From Chamaea fasciata (lineage: Eukaryota; Chordata; Aves; Passeriformes; Sylviidae): DNA of 64,000 nt. Where the stretch lies: positions 44,288,144 through 44,352,143 of the forward strand of contig JARCOQ010000003.1 of the NCBI GenBank assembly GCA_029207755.1. Reading direction: 5' to 3'. Shown here one piece after another: positions 39,901 to 53,500 of this stretch (within the stretch, counting starts at the first letter, position 1; each line of letters begins with the position of its first letter). Both the position numbers and the translations under genes were made by a program. Under the pieces are notes generated by a model that was given only the letters and a program-made list of their open reading frames with translations, did no database searches and had not been told where the DNA came from.

Positions 39901-41509
39901 AGCCAGTTCTTTTGCAAAATATCCAGTTTCCCAGCAGCTCTAACAGCATAAATGAGAAGAATGTTTGGGTTTGGTGTCCCTCCAATTCTCATGGTTTCGC
40001 TGAGGATTTTGGAGAATGCATTTACTCCTGTGCTAACTGCAAGAACAGATTTATCCTGCAGCCATGTGCTGAATGAGTATACAGGCCTAGAAGGAGTCTG
40101 AAAGCATAAACATTTACTTCATAAAAGAGATTCTGCAGACAGGAGGCCAGAGACAGTTGACTCCGGGTAAGCATTTGTGCTCCGTTGTAAAAAAAGCCCA
40201 GCAGCCAGAAGGAGACATGCACACTTTTCACACACCAGCCTTTGCCACAGTGGACAGTGATCCAGAGGGGCCCGGGAAGAGGCTGTCTCTTGACTAAGCC
40301 CAAAGTGCAGAGGTTCCAGCATCTCCATCTTTATTGCAGATGGGAAACCAGCCCCAGGTCCGCCTCTCCCTATGCAGTGCTTTGCCTGGACTTGGGGTGG
40401 GGAAATGAAAAAATAGCTCCATAACCAGGGAAACCCCTGGAGCTTTGTGTCTCCCATCCAGATGCCGTAAGGAGATACAAGTTCATACTTTAGCCTTTCC
40501 CACAACAGGAGTATCAATGAGGACTTGTCTCCTCTTTACCTGGCTGTTTATTTTCACAAAACTTGTTAAGAGAACATAAAGTTGCTGAGATCTCCACCCT
40601 CCTGATGAATTTGATTGAAATCTGCCAAATGTTGAAAGATGTTGTCAGGGATTTTCTTTCACACATATGCGAAGCAAGACCCCATGAGCCTTGCTTTCTT
40701 GAGAAGCCAGGCTGCAAGTGCATTTGATGGGCTGTCTTGAGATCTTAACCACCAACACATTTGCATTTGTACAGGAAAACCGCCAGGTTTAAAGGCAGTA
40801 GATTTGGTTTGGGACCTGGACCACGAGATCCTTTATAGGACCCAGACTTTCCAGCTCCCAGGTGATGAAAAACAGCAAATGCTGCTCTATCTCAACTAAT
40901 TTGCAAGTCAGTTGAAGGACTGTCACAACCTGTGCACAAGATAAGGAGCTGAAGGGCTGAATGAATCATCGGCATTATCATTACTTGTATACAAAACCAA
41001 GCTGTTGAATCAGCACCCTTCAGTAGCACTTTCCTCCCCTTTGCCTTTTCAGATCTCCTCAATTTTGCTCCAGATGAAGAAGAAAGGGTGCAAATTCCAG
41101 GTTTGATGGTAGAAAGGTTCTTGCATAGCATATGCACATAGGAAGCAAGGGGGAAACTAATCTTCCTGCATGCCTGCCATTATCAGTGAAGATAGGCCAG
41201 CACTTCTTGAGGGCATTTCAAAGGAGAAGCTTCACAGAGGTGCTCTGAACTATTCCCCTCAGGATCCTCTTTCTCTCTGCCAGGTAGCCTGAGGCTTGCC
41301 TTTGTGGAAACCTCTGTAGATCCAGTTTCTTGGGGCTGATACTGAGGTTTGCTGTCAAGCGAAGAAAATCTTCCTTCATCTGCTTCTACTCAAGCAGCCC
41401 AAACCCGCCCCAAAGGCAATGAAGAGCAGCATCCTCTGTTGTAAAGGCCTAAAACCTGGATCAGCGCCAATCACTTAAAGTCATAAAGAAAGATCATCCT
41501 ACTTGATGA
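39901..41509. other. Stretch with no recognised gene
   Basis: Nothing recognisable is present. A GG|GTAAGC donor-like site lies near 40166 without a clear coding frame upstream. Because the sequence just downstream is a CR1 relic, parts of this stretch could be older CR1 or other repeat remains too diverged to see by eye. Confidence 0.5.
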
Positions 41510-41650
41510 AGCAGGCCTACAGCCCAGGGAAGCTGTGAAATCTCCATCCTTGGAGACATGCAGAATGTGCCTGAGCAAGGCTCTGAAAAACCTGATCTCC
41601 CTGTGAAGCTCGAAGAAGGAGTTTGGACAAGAGACCTCCAGAGCTTCCAT
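41510..41650 (+). mobile_element. CR1 LINE, old 3'-end fragment
   Basis: The order of motifs matches the CR1 3' end. It begins with GCCCAGGGAAGCTGTGAAAT, then has TCTCCATCCTTGGAGACAT, a diverged middle with CCTGATCTCC, and then GGAGTTTGGACAAGAGACCTCCAGAG, which corresponds to the usual GGTTGGACTAGATGACCTCCAGAGG. The terminal ATTCTATG-type repeats are gone. The element is in plus orientation and heavily mutated, so it is an ancient, dead copy. CR1 copies are mostly 5'-truncated, as here. No reverse-transcriptase reading frame is present. Confidence 0.85.
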
Positions 41651-44600
41651 GTATTCCACAGCGTAGACTTAAGCATGAAGCTCTAAGAAAACAGAGCACC
41701 AGATGGTACAACCCTCCTCCCCATGGAGAGAGGACTAGAACAGAAGAGCACAGGACAGACAGTGGTAGTATCAAACACAAGGCATCGATCAGGTACTGCA
41801 GAGGTGTGTGCAATGTGAAACCTGCTCAAAGTAGAGCCCTTAACCAAACAGCTTGCTGCCCTCAGCACTTTCTGCAGCCTCCGTGGCTGCTGTTGAAATG
41901 AGGGCTGCTATCTCGGCTAACTACTGGTTCACAAGCTGTTATGTGGCCAGCAGTGAGTCTGGGGACTTAAAGTAGGCAAGAATATGCAAGACCTGAAAAG
42001 AAAATGGTTCTCACGGGGCTGTCACTCTCCAACAGTTAGCTCTGAAAATTATTAATTTCAGGATTCCCAGGTTTACAAGCACCAGGCTTCATGGTTATTT
42101 TCAGTCACTGCCAAAATAAAACTCAGTTTCCACATGCATACATTTTCCTCATACTCTCCCCCCCACTGGCCTCATCAACATTTTTCTATCAGGAAACTCA
42201 TTATTTATACTCTTCTGGCAAGGACATTATATTTCATCAGTGTTGCCAGCAATGCCAATTTACCTCCTTACAGTTCTATCCTAAACTGTTTTCATTTCTC
42301 TCACCTTGTATTTCTCAGTAAACCAATAAAGCACAAATTCTATGCCTTTCAGTTTCCCTCTTTTCCCTCCCACAATAGTCATTGATGTCTAACCACAGAC
42401 GTCTGTGCTTCTTTTCAATAACTGTGGATGCAGTTGCCTATAAAATATGCACATGATAGCGCAGGGAAATTCCACACACGTTTTCTCCATCTGAAGATAT
42501 ACTGGTTCATATGTTACATTTATATTGGGTCTGGATCATGTCCTGCCATCATTCTGCAGGGAGAAATCCCAAGGCAGTCAACAGAGGCTTTTCAAGCAGA
42601 TAAATGACAGAACTTGGCCCTACAAGCGGAATATTGTATGATATATTTCCTTTTCTCTTTGCCAAATTGATGTTAAGAAGGGGTTATGCACTTAGACAGT
42701 CATCATAAGTTTCAGAAATAATCAGCAGACATTTTTACTGAAAACCCAGAAAACAGAGCAATTAATCAGAATATCACTGCTTTTTCTATGAAGTTGCAGT
42801 TGCTTTTCTTTTACTGGCATTGCATCACATAGCAGTTTTTCCACCACGGGAGCTTTGAGGTCACTATTAATTTATGGGGAGAAACCTTTTTTTACTCTGG
42901 GTTTTCTGAAAATACACAAACAAGCACCACTCAGACATGACATAACTGAACCACAGATCCAAGCCCCTCTCAGGTTCCAGTGTCCCCTGTGGTCCCTGCC
43001 AGATGTGCTGCACCCATGGAGAATGATCAGGGATGATGCAAGTACATTGAACAAGCTGTTCCATGGGGGCAGGTGGGCTGAAACAAAAGGCAGATAAGAT
43101 TGGCACTTTGATGTATGCATGCTCTGTGGAGAAGCAAAGTCAAATTAACAGCCTGAGCTCCCCAACAGCAACGGCATTGAAGGGGAATATTAATGCAGTT
43201 ACCACATCTGCATCTCATTTTCCTTCAGTGTTTCCTAGTCATACTGAGCTCACCCACTGGAGAGTGACATAACAGCATGAGCTGATGGGAAAGTGTCTTG
43301 AGATGTATTATGAGGAAAAAATATGCAGAATACACAAATACAGCAGGGACAGAGGGAGGTGAGCTGACCAAACCCTGCATTTTCCATTTATGAAAGATGA
43401 GTGGAGGCATTTTTAGGACACCTCCTGTCTCACACACACCTGAAACAGCAGCATTGCCAGGCCCAGTCCCTAGCTGTGCTCCTCTGTTACGGTCCAGCAT
43501 TGCTTCTATGAGCTTGCTGTGCCACAGAAATACACACATACACCTCCTGCCATGGTGTTAAAGTGCCAAAGGACACCATTAGCCCATGTGGAGGGTCCCA
43601 AAGTGGGCACTGCACACACTGTACACATATCTGCACAGCACCCAGATAGTGTCCCTGCGTGGTACCGCACCAGCACAGCACTTCTGCCAGCTCCTATGTG
43701 GAAGACATCCACATAGACACGTTCTGTGCCTTCAGGTAGGATTGAAATGGAGAGGACTGAAGCCACCTTATTCTAAATGACTGGAGTTCAGTGCTCGTTT
43801 AGATTCGTGGTGATAGGTGAATTGCCTTTACTTGCTTGAGGGCATCCGTGCTATCAGGCCATAAGTCCGTGTGTGTCAAAAGTTCACATGTGGTGACCCA
43901 ATTACCTGTCTGTAGTAGTGGGGCTGTGGTATCTGGCAGGCAGATCAGGCAATACCTTAGCACTTAGGTCAAGGCACTAAGCCTTCTTGAATTGCATGAG
44001 ATGTATCTGGTTTCTAGAGAAGTCACGGACAAAAAATTAACTGCAGCACTGGAGGTAATCTGGGGAGTTTTAAAGGTTTCTGTTGGATTTTATCACACTC
44101 AACGTTGTGTCTGCTTGAGTTGCAATTAACAGCAAAGCTGCCACTGAGTTTGACAAGGCAGATCCATGGAAATGTGAAAAAAAAGCATCAAGTCTTTCTT
44201 TCTAGCCTACCTCCCCTTCCACTTAGATGCACATGGAAAGAAACACTGCAAGATCGGAGGAAATGACATGGTCCCAGTGCAAGTGAGAGGGGTATTGTCT
44301 TTTCTGTCCTCAGGGGAGCACTGTAACAGGCCACCAGAGGTACCTGTCCATGTTGGGAATGAGCCCCAACAGGAACCCCGAATCCTACTCCACATCAGCA
44401 TTTTCCCTGAGCTGTGGGAAATCTCACAGTGAGATCTAATCGGTGAGTGAGCATGCTGGCATGGGTCCACCTACACTGGGAAGCAATGTCACTTTCAGAA
44501 GCTGACACTTCACACCATCCTCCACTACTGGCATCCTTCATCTGCCAGCTCTGGCTCCCCCCAGAAAGGCAAACCATCAAGGACTTCTTCAAGAGCAGAA

Positions 44601-46292
44601 ACAAGGAGTGCTGATTTGCAGCCTTCCTGTGTCACCAGCCTGCAAGTGCCACTGGTACATTTGTCCAAATTGTGGCTGCAGACCTGCCTGCCCCAGCATT
44701 TTGCCCTCAAGAAACAAGTGGGGGCCACTCTCAGAAGTGGTGCCTGGTGCTGCATCTGAATGTCAGGTCATGTACAGTTTCCACCACAGCAGGAGTCAAA
44801 GACAATGCCTGTCTAAAACTCAGTCTAAAACTTTTTTGTCGGTATTTAAATAAAATTGGTAGCTTTGCAGCATGCTTTTTTTTTTTTTTTTCTCTTCATG
44901 CTTTTCTAGCTCAGTAGAGGGAGAGAGAGGTGCCACACAAAGATTATGAGTGACAGGTTGATACAATGACTAAACATCTTTGGCTTACTTTCATCATTAG
45001 ACCAACTAAGCATAGCTAGCACATAATAAATCTGAGCTGCAATTAAAGGTCTGCAGTAGTATTTTTACTAGATGGAAGTTCAAATTTCCAAACCTAATTC
45101 CTGTTCCTAGATTTTGGTATCATTTTAGGGGTGTGACATTTTATTCTTCCCTTTTTCATCACGGATGACAGGAACTGCACTGGAGGCAGTGATCAGATGG
45201 CTCTCCAGTCACACAGCAGCATGAACTTCAATAGCAGCAGCAGCAGCTCTGTCACATAAGGGGTCTTTTAGGTTTTGATCCTGGTGGCTCCAAACACAGA
45301 CTTTATCCTAAGGCTGAAGTCTGGTCTAAGCTCTGTCTGGAGCTCAGGAACATGGTCTGTCAAATGACAAAGTACCCCTTAGCTCCATTCCTGGTGATTT
45401 ATTCAAAGGTACAAGAGTAGCTTTATGTAAGTTTTAAATCCTGATGCAAGGGAAATTAGCCATTGTTTTCCTTCAGGGTCCCAGATCCACAAATATGTGC
45501 ATTCAAAAATAAAATAAAGTTATGGCCAGCTGTAAAAATACTAGCTAAAGAAGTTGCAGATGTTCCTAAGGGAGCTACTGAAATATTTTGGCACCTTTGC
45601 TCTGTCATTAAAAACAAAATGCGATCGTTGGTTAGGGCTGCAGTGAGAGTTCAAGTGGACAGAGAAAAACAGGAAAGCATTTAACAGTGCTAATAGTGAA
45701 TGTGGGTTCAGCCCTACAAAACGTTTGCAAAAGCACTGGCAGGACTCCAGCTCCCGAACCCTGTGCTTTACCATGACTGTGGCATTTAGGTCCTGGAGCA
45801 TCCGCGGGTGGCTGCAGAGAAGTCAGGAGCACAGCACACGCCTTTGCTCCATGGACAGTCCCGAGTGCGGGCTACAGATAGCTTAAAACAGGGCTTGGCA
45901 CAGGATAAGGGATCACAGCAGGCAGGTATAATGGTCTGACAAATACACTGCTGTGGGTAAACTACTTCAACCTAGCTCAAATGTCTCCACAAGACACTAC
46001 CCCACTTCAAGTTAGTTCCAATATTGGCAGTGGAGATATAGCCTGGAACTCAAAGGAGACCAAATGCCTCATAAAAATACAAATAGGGGCCCCCTCAGGC
46101 ACCCTTGCAATGTTTACTCCTAAGAGCAGGGCCTAGGCCATTGTGCATTTTGCCGAAAAGCTTAAATTGCTGTGCCTTAGGCCAGCCAGGAGGAACTTCA
46201 TTCCAGGACTGAATAGTTCCCGCCTCAAAATTCTTTCATCTTTCTCTTCCTGACTCCTTCTGGCTCATCCCCGGTTTTCCTCTTCTTTCCAG
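41651..46292. other. Stretch with no recognised gene
   Basis: No gene is recognised. It includes T16 at 44876-44891, (AGC)5 at 45233-45247, a strong ATCG|GTGAGT donor-like site near 44441, and a CAG|GTAGGA donor-like site near 43736. Neither donor has a convincing acceptor upstream. Confidence 0.55.
44876..44891. repeat. T16 homopolymer
   Basis: This is a run of sixteen T followed by CTCTTC. It could be the reverse-strand tail of an old retrocopy, but no recognisable retrocopied gene or LINE lies beside it. Confidence 0.9.
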
Positions 46293-46422
46293 ATGCTGCG
46301 GGGAAACTCTAAGGATTGAAGGATTCTGCCCCAGTTCACCCTGGGGTAAAGAAAAAAGATACATAGCCAAGTTGGCGAGGAAGATGCTATCAAAGCAAGT
46401 TATATGGCCCAGAGATATGGAG
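46293..46422 (+). other. Exon-like unit, 130 nt, open in one frame
   Basis: The acceptor is strong: CCCGGTTTTCCTCTTCTTTCCAG ends at 46292, with a CTGAC branch-point candidate about 40 nt upstream. The donor is GAG|GTGAGT. The enclosed 130 nt is of typical internal-exon size. One of three frames is open for all 43 codons and ends on a codon boundary; the other two are interrupted early. The peptide begins CCGETLRIEGFCPSS and continues into a basic segment (KEKRYIAKLARKMLSK). I recognise no family. It could be a coding exon, a lncRNA exon or a chance pseudo-exon. No neighbouring exon that fits its phase was found. Confidence 0.22.
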
Positions 46423-49400
46423 GTGAGTGAATCAGTCACTGTGTGACATGGTAGCACTGGGAAAAAAAATGGGACTTACCCATTCATAAAAGCCTGCCTT
46501 GGAAAAGGAGGCAGAGCCAAGAAGCAGCAACCAGTCCAGTACACACTATCATCTTACTGGGAAAGGGGGAACTCGTGCAATGCTTTGTGCAGAAGTTCCA
46601 GGTAGCAATATACACATGAACTGTGACCACAGAAATATCTGTAGGAGATGTCTTGTGCTACCACTCACTGATATTCCCCAAGTTAACAGCTGGGCTGACA
46701 TTAATTAGAAACATTTTTCCCCTTTTCTAATCTCTAATAGGTTATCTAATCCATGCCAACTGAATTGCAGGGTTTTTCAGAAAAACAGATTGTCAAAAGC
46801 TTTTCCGTCTACTGGAGAGGTTTGAATAATTGGACATTTCTACTGGAAAATTAATCTCTGATCCAAGAGACATCACATAGCTGATATTTTCCCCAGCGTT
46901 CACTTCTGCCCAGACAACTGAGCACCATGCTGTATTCTCCACAAACAAAATGTCCATCCAAGAAAAAGAGGTTGCTGCACTCAGTACAGTACTCAGAATC
47001 TTGATATGCCACCAACTATGCATGACAAATGCTGGAGAGGAGTAAAGCCTACAGGAAGAAAAGAGTGTGCATGCTCCAGAGAGGCAGAAGGGTCCCAGGC
47101 CACAATATTTAAGCCCAGTTCCAAATTTTCTCAGCATTTCTGCCTGTTTGGATGGGAGTTTGGGTCTGTGTGCATTTCTGTGAAGGAGACAAGGAGGAAG
47201 GGAGGGAGCCTTTTCTTTGTTCCCAAACAACATCTCAGCCTGTCTCAGGCTCACACACCAACATCTAACAAGCAAAGACAAACAACATCACAGCTCCACA
47301 ATGCTTAAGCTTGATTGAATGACGACAATTCCACGTTAAAATAAAAAAGAACATCAGAGCTTTCCACAGCTGCATCAACATTATCTATTAAAAAAAGCAT
47401 GACACTACATGAAACTTTGGCTTTCCAAGCCAAGATCCTAAATCAGCCATGGTTTGGAACGAGGCCATCGCTGAATTCTCGTGTAAAGCGATGCTGCCAT
47501 ATTGCTTACTTTCCACTGAGGTTTTCCACAAATTAACAGCTGTAGCAGACTCCCAGAAAACAGCAACTCTTTCCAAGTCTTTCTTCTTTGAAAATGTTGT
47601 TTCTTCACTTTATTCTTCCCCATATGGAAGGGAAGAGGAGGGTAAAAAAAACTCAACAGCCCTATGAAACAAACCCAAAAAAACTCCAGACAGACTGTGA
47701 GAAAAATTAATCACAAAGATTGCCTGGAAAGAGAGCGGTTATCTGTAAAATTAAACCAGTGGTGGGCCCAATTTTTCTTTTTATTATACCAGCATGGTGG
47801 GATTGAGAATCAAACCCAGGAAAAATATTTCTGGAGCAACCCTTCTGATTTATGACCATCTCAGGCTCTCTGACAAGATCAGAAAACTGCTGGATTCTTT
47901 CCAGCTGAGCACCACCAAAGGCCAAATCATTCCTATTTAGGGAAAAACAAAACTTCCCTCTGGTTCAGCGAGAACAGTGTTTGGCACCAAGCACAGAGAA
48001 AACCGCCTCGTTTCAGCTGGCTCACTGAAGTGCAGCTGAGATGGAAAGGTGATACCAGGCTGGTGTGGGTGGCTTTCAGATCATACTCTTTCCTCCTGAT
48101 TGCATCTTGGACATCACTAGGTCCCACACAGGGTGATGCAGAGGGATTCATTATAAGTGACAAAAAAAACCTCTTAAAGCAAAAGTTATTTGATTTCTAG
48201 CATGCACAGATGGCTGTTGACTCACTTGTGAGGGGAGTGATGGAACTAGCAGTCTGGCAGAAGCATTGGGACAAGCAGCATTAGAAAATGTGGATTCACA
48301 GAGCTGGTCGACTTCTGAAGAACTGTGAGCTATGGTGTAGTAAAAGGCAGTCCCTGTGGCTAGAAAAAGGGCTTTCCAGCTGGTGGAGTCCTGGGTTTTG
48401 CCTCCTTGTACCTACCAGCGTGATGCAAAGATGTGGGTTGCCATGGGTACTTGGGTGTGCCCGCTGACAGCAACACAGAGTGTACAAGCACAGCAATATA
48501 AGGTCATCCAGGGCACCTGGCGCTGTGCCCTTCAGAGCCTCCTGACCCCAGGGCCACCTCCGTGCAGCTGTGCTACAGACAGACACTTCAAAACCTCTGC
48601 CAAAGCCAAGTCCTTTTTGGGGAGGGCTGGGAGGGTGATAGCACCGTGAGCTATCACGGAGAGAAGGTTAGAACCTCGGAAAGTCAACTGAGATGAGCCT
48701 GGGCCACTGGTTGATGCTGTTACTGACTCCTAGGTGACTGACCTCGTGTGTCAGAGGCAGCAGCAGCCCCAAGCCCAAGGGGCCACCGCAGGACTGTGCT
48801 GGCTCCTCTTCCCCATGTGCTGCTGGCATGCTCTGCAGGACACAGGAGCCACTCATCGCAGTCAGGAAACAGCTACTGCAAAGCCACACTTCCCAATTCC
48901 AGCCAGCGCAGGATATGATGCCTTTGGGTCAAATGGCAAACTGCACCACACGGTGACTCCTCCAAGTGCACAGCTATCTGGAGAGGGACCTCATCTTGCT
49001 GACAGTCCCTTGCTCCAAGAAGTCTTTCTTGTCCTTGTTTTGCTCAGCTTGGCATCTGAAGGCTTGCATATTATACTTCTGATGCAGACCATGTACAAAA
49101 GGAGCTATCACAGCCGGCTCTCTATTCAGGGAAATTTCTCTTCAGATAATTTTTTTTGAAAGTATGAAATTAATCAGGCTGCTGGAGCACAGGATGCTGC
49201 TTCAGCTTCAAGTTCAGAAGCCTCTGCAGTCCAGGTTGCTACTGACACAGTTCCTCAGATTTTGATGTCCGTCTTACACCCCTGTGATCCCACTGTATTA
49301 GCCAGGTTTCGTGTCATCAGTGCTCACTTCACACAACAAGTTCAAAAAATAAATATACCTATCTTATCTTTCAAGTATGGCCATTGCCATTCCCAAAAAA

Positions 49401-50113
49401 ACCCCAAACCACCAAACCTACAAGAAATGCTGGAGAACAAAGGACCTGATCATTTCTCCTGGCCCAAATTTTCAAAAAAACATTAAAATATCCATTTACT
49501 AGTCAGGCGTTCTGTCCTCAGTGCACCCCCAAGCCTCAGAGATGTTCTGTCATACTGTTCACTAATTGTTTTCAGTGTTTGATGTGAGTATTTTTGGCAG
49601 TCAGTTTGTCATGAATTGACACTTATTTTGTCAACCTATCTTCAGCAAAACTGCACACCCTCCCTTCTCGTAGACCTGTCAGAAACATAAAGATTACTCA
49701 TTGCATATTTCTAAGAAGCTCCTGAAGCCAGCACTTGGAGTTTGCATAACAACCATTGTCGACAATCCACCTACAGCAGCTTAAAAATACAGATTTGAAT
49801 GGGTGAAGAGAGGCCAGGAGTTCTCAGAAGGACGAGTCAGATTCAGGATTTTATTAATAGAACCGGAGGTGTTCTCATGAAGGCAAAAAAAAAAAAAAAA
49901 CAACCCAAACCCACTCTCTTGTTATCTTAGCTGTCATCAGCAGTCACCTTTTCAAAAACAGGCAGGCGAGATGCAGAGTATTCCTGTAGATGAGCAAACA
50001 GAAAGCTGCTGCAGAAAAACATTGAGAGCAAGATGGAGAACAGCAAGCACCACGGATCCTCTCCCAGGTCCTCCTTGGGAAGTGCTGGGTGTCCACTGGC
50101 CTTGCTGAAGGGA
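46423..50113. other. Stretch with no recognised gene
   Basis: No gene or repeat family is recognised. An A16 run lies at 49885-49900. Overlapping frames of up to 162 codons on the minus strand (46793-47281) and 141 on the plus strand (48734-49159) do not resemble known proteins. Confidence 0.55.
49885..49900. repeat. A16 homopolymer
   Basis: This is a run of sixteen A followed by CAACCCAAACCC. There is no clear retroposed body upstream, so it is reported only as a simple repeat. Confidence 0.9.
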
Positions 50114-50138
50114 CTTTTTTTTTTTTCTTCTTTTTTAG
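50114..50138 (+). other. Extended pyrimidine tract plus AG, splice-acceptor-like
   Basis: Twenty-three pyrimidines, nearly all T, lead directly into AG at 50137-50138. Downstream the frame SGARHFTPEGLNDK ends at TAA, and an AATAAA overlaps this stop. A strong acceptor, a short open tail and a poly(A) signal would fit a short terminal exon, but no upstream exon is identified. Confidence 0.2.
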
Positions 50139-50344
50139 TCTGGTGCCAGACATTTCACCCCTGAAGGGTTAAATGACAAATAAAAGGAACCCACCAGAAA
50201 AACACTCACAAAGCTGTTTGTGGCATGGGCTCCAGCACTCTCTCCAGCAAAATAAAGCAATTATATTAATTGGAGTGCACAATAGGCACTCACCAAAACA
50301 GCATATGAATTGATGCAGATCAGCAGTGGCTGTTGGTGAGGGCA

Positions 50345-50510
50345 GGGAGGAGCAGGGCACAGGACAGGGAGGGCGGTGGGGGGCTGGCTGCGCTTCTGCC
50401 ACGCTGCCGCAGCAGCGCCCTGCCCAGCCCTGCCTGCAGAGCTCAGCCCGGGGCAGTGCAGAAAGCCGGCCGCCTCCCAGCCCGGGGCTTGCTCCTGCAG
50501 GATGACCAGC
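50345..50510. other. GC-rich patch
   Basis: About 165 bp of high GC content has roughly ten CpGs, including CGCAGCAGCGCC and AAGCCGGCCGCC. It is a possible small regulatory element; no promoter motif is evident. A minus-strand microexon-like piece (50294-50329, acceptor CACCAACAG, donor TTTTG|GTGAGT) lies beside it. Confidence 0.35.
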
Positions 50511-53500
50511 TGCGGCACAGCACAGGAGGTGCTGCCCTGCCTAAAGGGTTTCCCACGCACTTGTGCCACCCTCTCTCAGGTCTTGGGGGAAAGGAAGGAC
50601 ACTGGGGGCGGCCATGAGAGTGAGAGGCATGGGCAGGAGAGCCCAGAGAATAACAGCGACATCAGAGGCATCACCCAGCCACGATAAAATCCTCCTCTCT
50701 GAAAAAACTTCAACACTCACAGTCTTTTCCGAGCTAAATCCCCAGCCTGTTACGTTCACCATTAACAACAATCCCTGCAACTTTCTCAGCCCTGCTGTTT
50801 ACACAAGCTAGAGCTTTCATACATAAAACTCTTAAATGAAAACATTAAAGAGCAGCTGGCGCCTCTTGGAAAACTCATAAAAAGTCTGTTTCCAAACAGT
50901 GTCGCTTCTATACCATAAATTTCTATATTTCTCACTCCCTTCATTCCTTATTTCTAAAGACATTTGCATGAAAAAAGGAACTTTGTTTATTAAAGAGTTC
51001 ATCTGCTCCTGCTGTTAATTTTCCACCTGAAGCCAGAATCCCCCGGGTATGACATCATTAGCACAGCTCTGGAAATGATCATGAAGTCACAAACAGAGGG
51101 TTAGGGCTCCACTCAGAGAATAAACAGCGAGAAGACAGAATCTCTGCCACTGCCAAACCCCAGATCCTTATCCAGTTTTTCCTGGAGCAACATCCCATCG
51201 ACTTCAGTGGGACATTGACCAAAATGAGGCTGTCAGCAATTCCTGTTTCAACCATTCCTCCATTCCTGTTCCTGCCTCCAGGGTATGAGGGGTTTGCCCT
51301 GTGCAGCAGTCTGGATCAGGAGAAGCCCTGCCCTGGCATGATGCTGGTGCTGTCAGTTCCACATCCTCACATTGCTCCCTGCAGGCAGGGGCAATCCGAG
51401 GGGGGCACCACCTCACCTCTGTATCAGTTTCTATGAGTGTCCCCTTTCCAGCTATACACCATGATACATCCTGCTTGCATGAAGCCCATCATGTGGGGAT
51501 CTCATGCAGTCCAGGAGAGCAGCTCCTGGGGTGTGGGAGACCAGAAGGGAGCACTGCTGCAGCTGCACACGGGGCTGGCTGTGGGGGAGTGGGGCTGCCC
51601 CATGCACAGCCATAGACAGGAACAGCTGTCTTAACAGCGCTGGGGTCTGGAGATGACTGAGGGCACCTGAAGATCAAGAATAAATACCTTTACAGGGAGA
51701 CCTATAGGAGGGAGAGATGTGTTTTGTGTGCAGAGGCAGAAAAAAGAAACACAGGAGCTAATATGTCTTCTTGTGTGAGGATGGGAAGACAAAGTGAGGA
51801 TGTCTTTTATTAGAACAGATCCAGCAACACTAATCAAATCTACATTTTCACCTCCTGCTCCATGAAAAGCACGAGAAAATGACTGTGAGCTTAGAGAGCT
51901 TCATTAAATCTCTTTTCACATATAAAATCTGTGACACAGTTGAAGCCCTTCCCTCCCATCACCAGGCAAGCAGAGCTAATATAGAATTGCTCAGGCCAAA
52001 CACTGCTGGTTTTTAATCTGATACCCATGCGCATGCAAGTGGCGTATTTGTCATGTGATGGCTCCCTGCATGAGGCGTGATGTTCCTGTGATGAGTCTCT
52101 GCATGAGTGCCACAATGCTGGGGTGCTGCAGCAGCAAATATAATCTGGCTCTACACAACCAGCACTCTCCATCCAGCAGCCTGTGGTAAGCAGGCTGCTT
52201 CTCTCCCTGCCTCCCCACCCTGGGCCACGTCAGCAGCTGGTCTGGGCTGCTCGATACTGCTGTTACGGAGCAGACACCTGAGCATAGGTGTCTGAAAATC
52301 CACATACCTGTGAGAATGGGATGTGGCTGAGTGGGACAGAGGCAGTCTGGTTTGAAACAAGGTTATTAACATTGCATCGGGAAGGTGGAGGCAGAATATG
52401 GGATTGATCTGATGCAGTCCTTAAAGGATTTCTTCAGTTTATCCTTGTACTCTAAGCTTTAAGATCTTTGCATACATATTGCTACATCTTTATTCACTGC
52501 TGGTGATGGAATCCTTAACAATGTTTCAGAAATATTGACTATTTGTTGAATATGAGCAGGTAATAGCCAGTGTAGCAGAGAGGAAAAAAAAAAAAAGATA
52601 TGTATTTACTCTTACAAATAAAACCTAAGTTTTTCCCTCAGTGAAATCACTATGATTGATCACCACAAAGCTTCTGCATGGTGGCAGTGCTCTGTTTTCA
52701 TGACTTGATTTGGGCTTGGCTCCTGAGAGCCACAGTCTGAGGGAGTGCAAGCTAACGAGTGCTCCGGCACGGCACGACCACCACGTGCCTCTCCTCCCTT
52801 GGCTCTGCCACCAGGTCCCACTCCCCCCCAGCTCCCTCCAGAACAGCCCATAGGCACCACAGCCTCCCATTTCCTTCAGTTTGGTCCATTGCTATAGCAA
52901 GTCCAAGTGTTTTCCTTGGCATGGGCCAGCAGTCCCATAGCACTGTACTTCCTCCACACAGAATAAGTGTTATTTAACAGCTCTGATTATTTTGGAGAGT
53001 TGTTCCGCCTCCTTTTTTGAAAGAAAAAGGAGAATACATTGAAATTGATTGTATTGGCTGCTTGTGCCTATTTTTTCTGGATGGTCCCCGCTCTCTTTGT
53101 ATAAAATGTGGGATGCAGATGCAGGCAACTTTTTAAGAAGGCACAGTGCCACTGTCATGTGTGCCTTGTTTAAAGGAGTTGTCACCTCTGTCAAGATAAG
53201 CATGCAAAAAAGGGAAATGCAGGCACACTGGGAAGAGGTGTCCAGTCTCTGCTCTTGGTCAGCTCAGTACGCACCCAACTGAGTCAATAAGAATTTGGTC
53301 CAAAGCAAGTAACAACAGGAAGAGCTGATAAAGCTCCTCTGGGTGCTGTTATTTATCCCCTTAGCACACCTCCTGATAGCATAACTCTAACCTGTCAAAG
53401 AAGGGTTGCCCTCATTTCTTGATGTGGATACAGGCAGACAAAGAGTAAATATTTCAGTGCAACTGAAAGTGTCTCTGACTCATCATATCATCATCATTTT

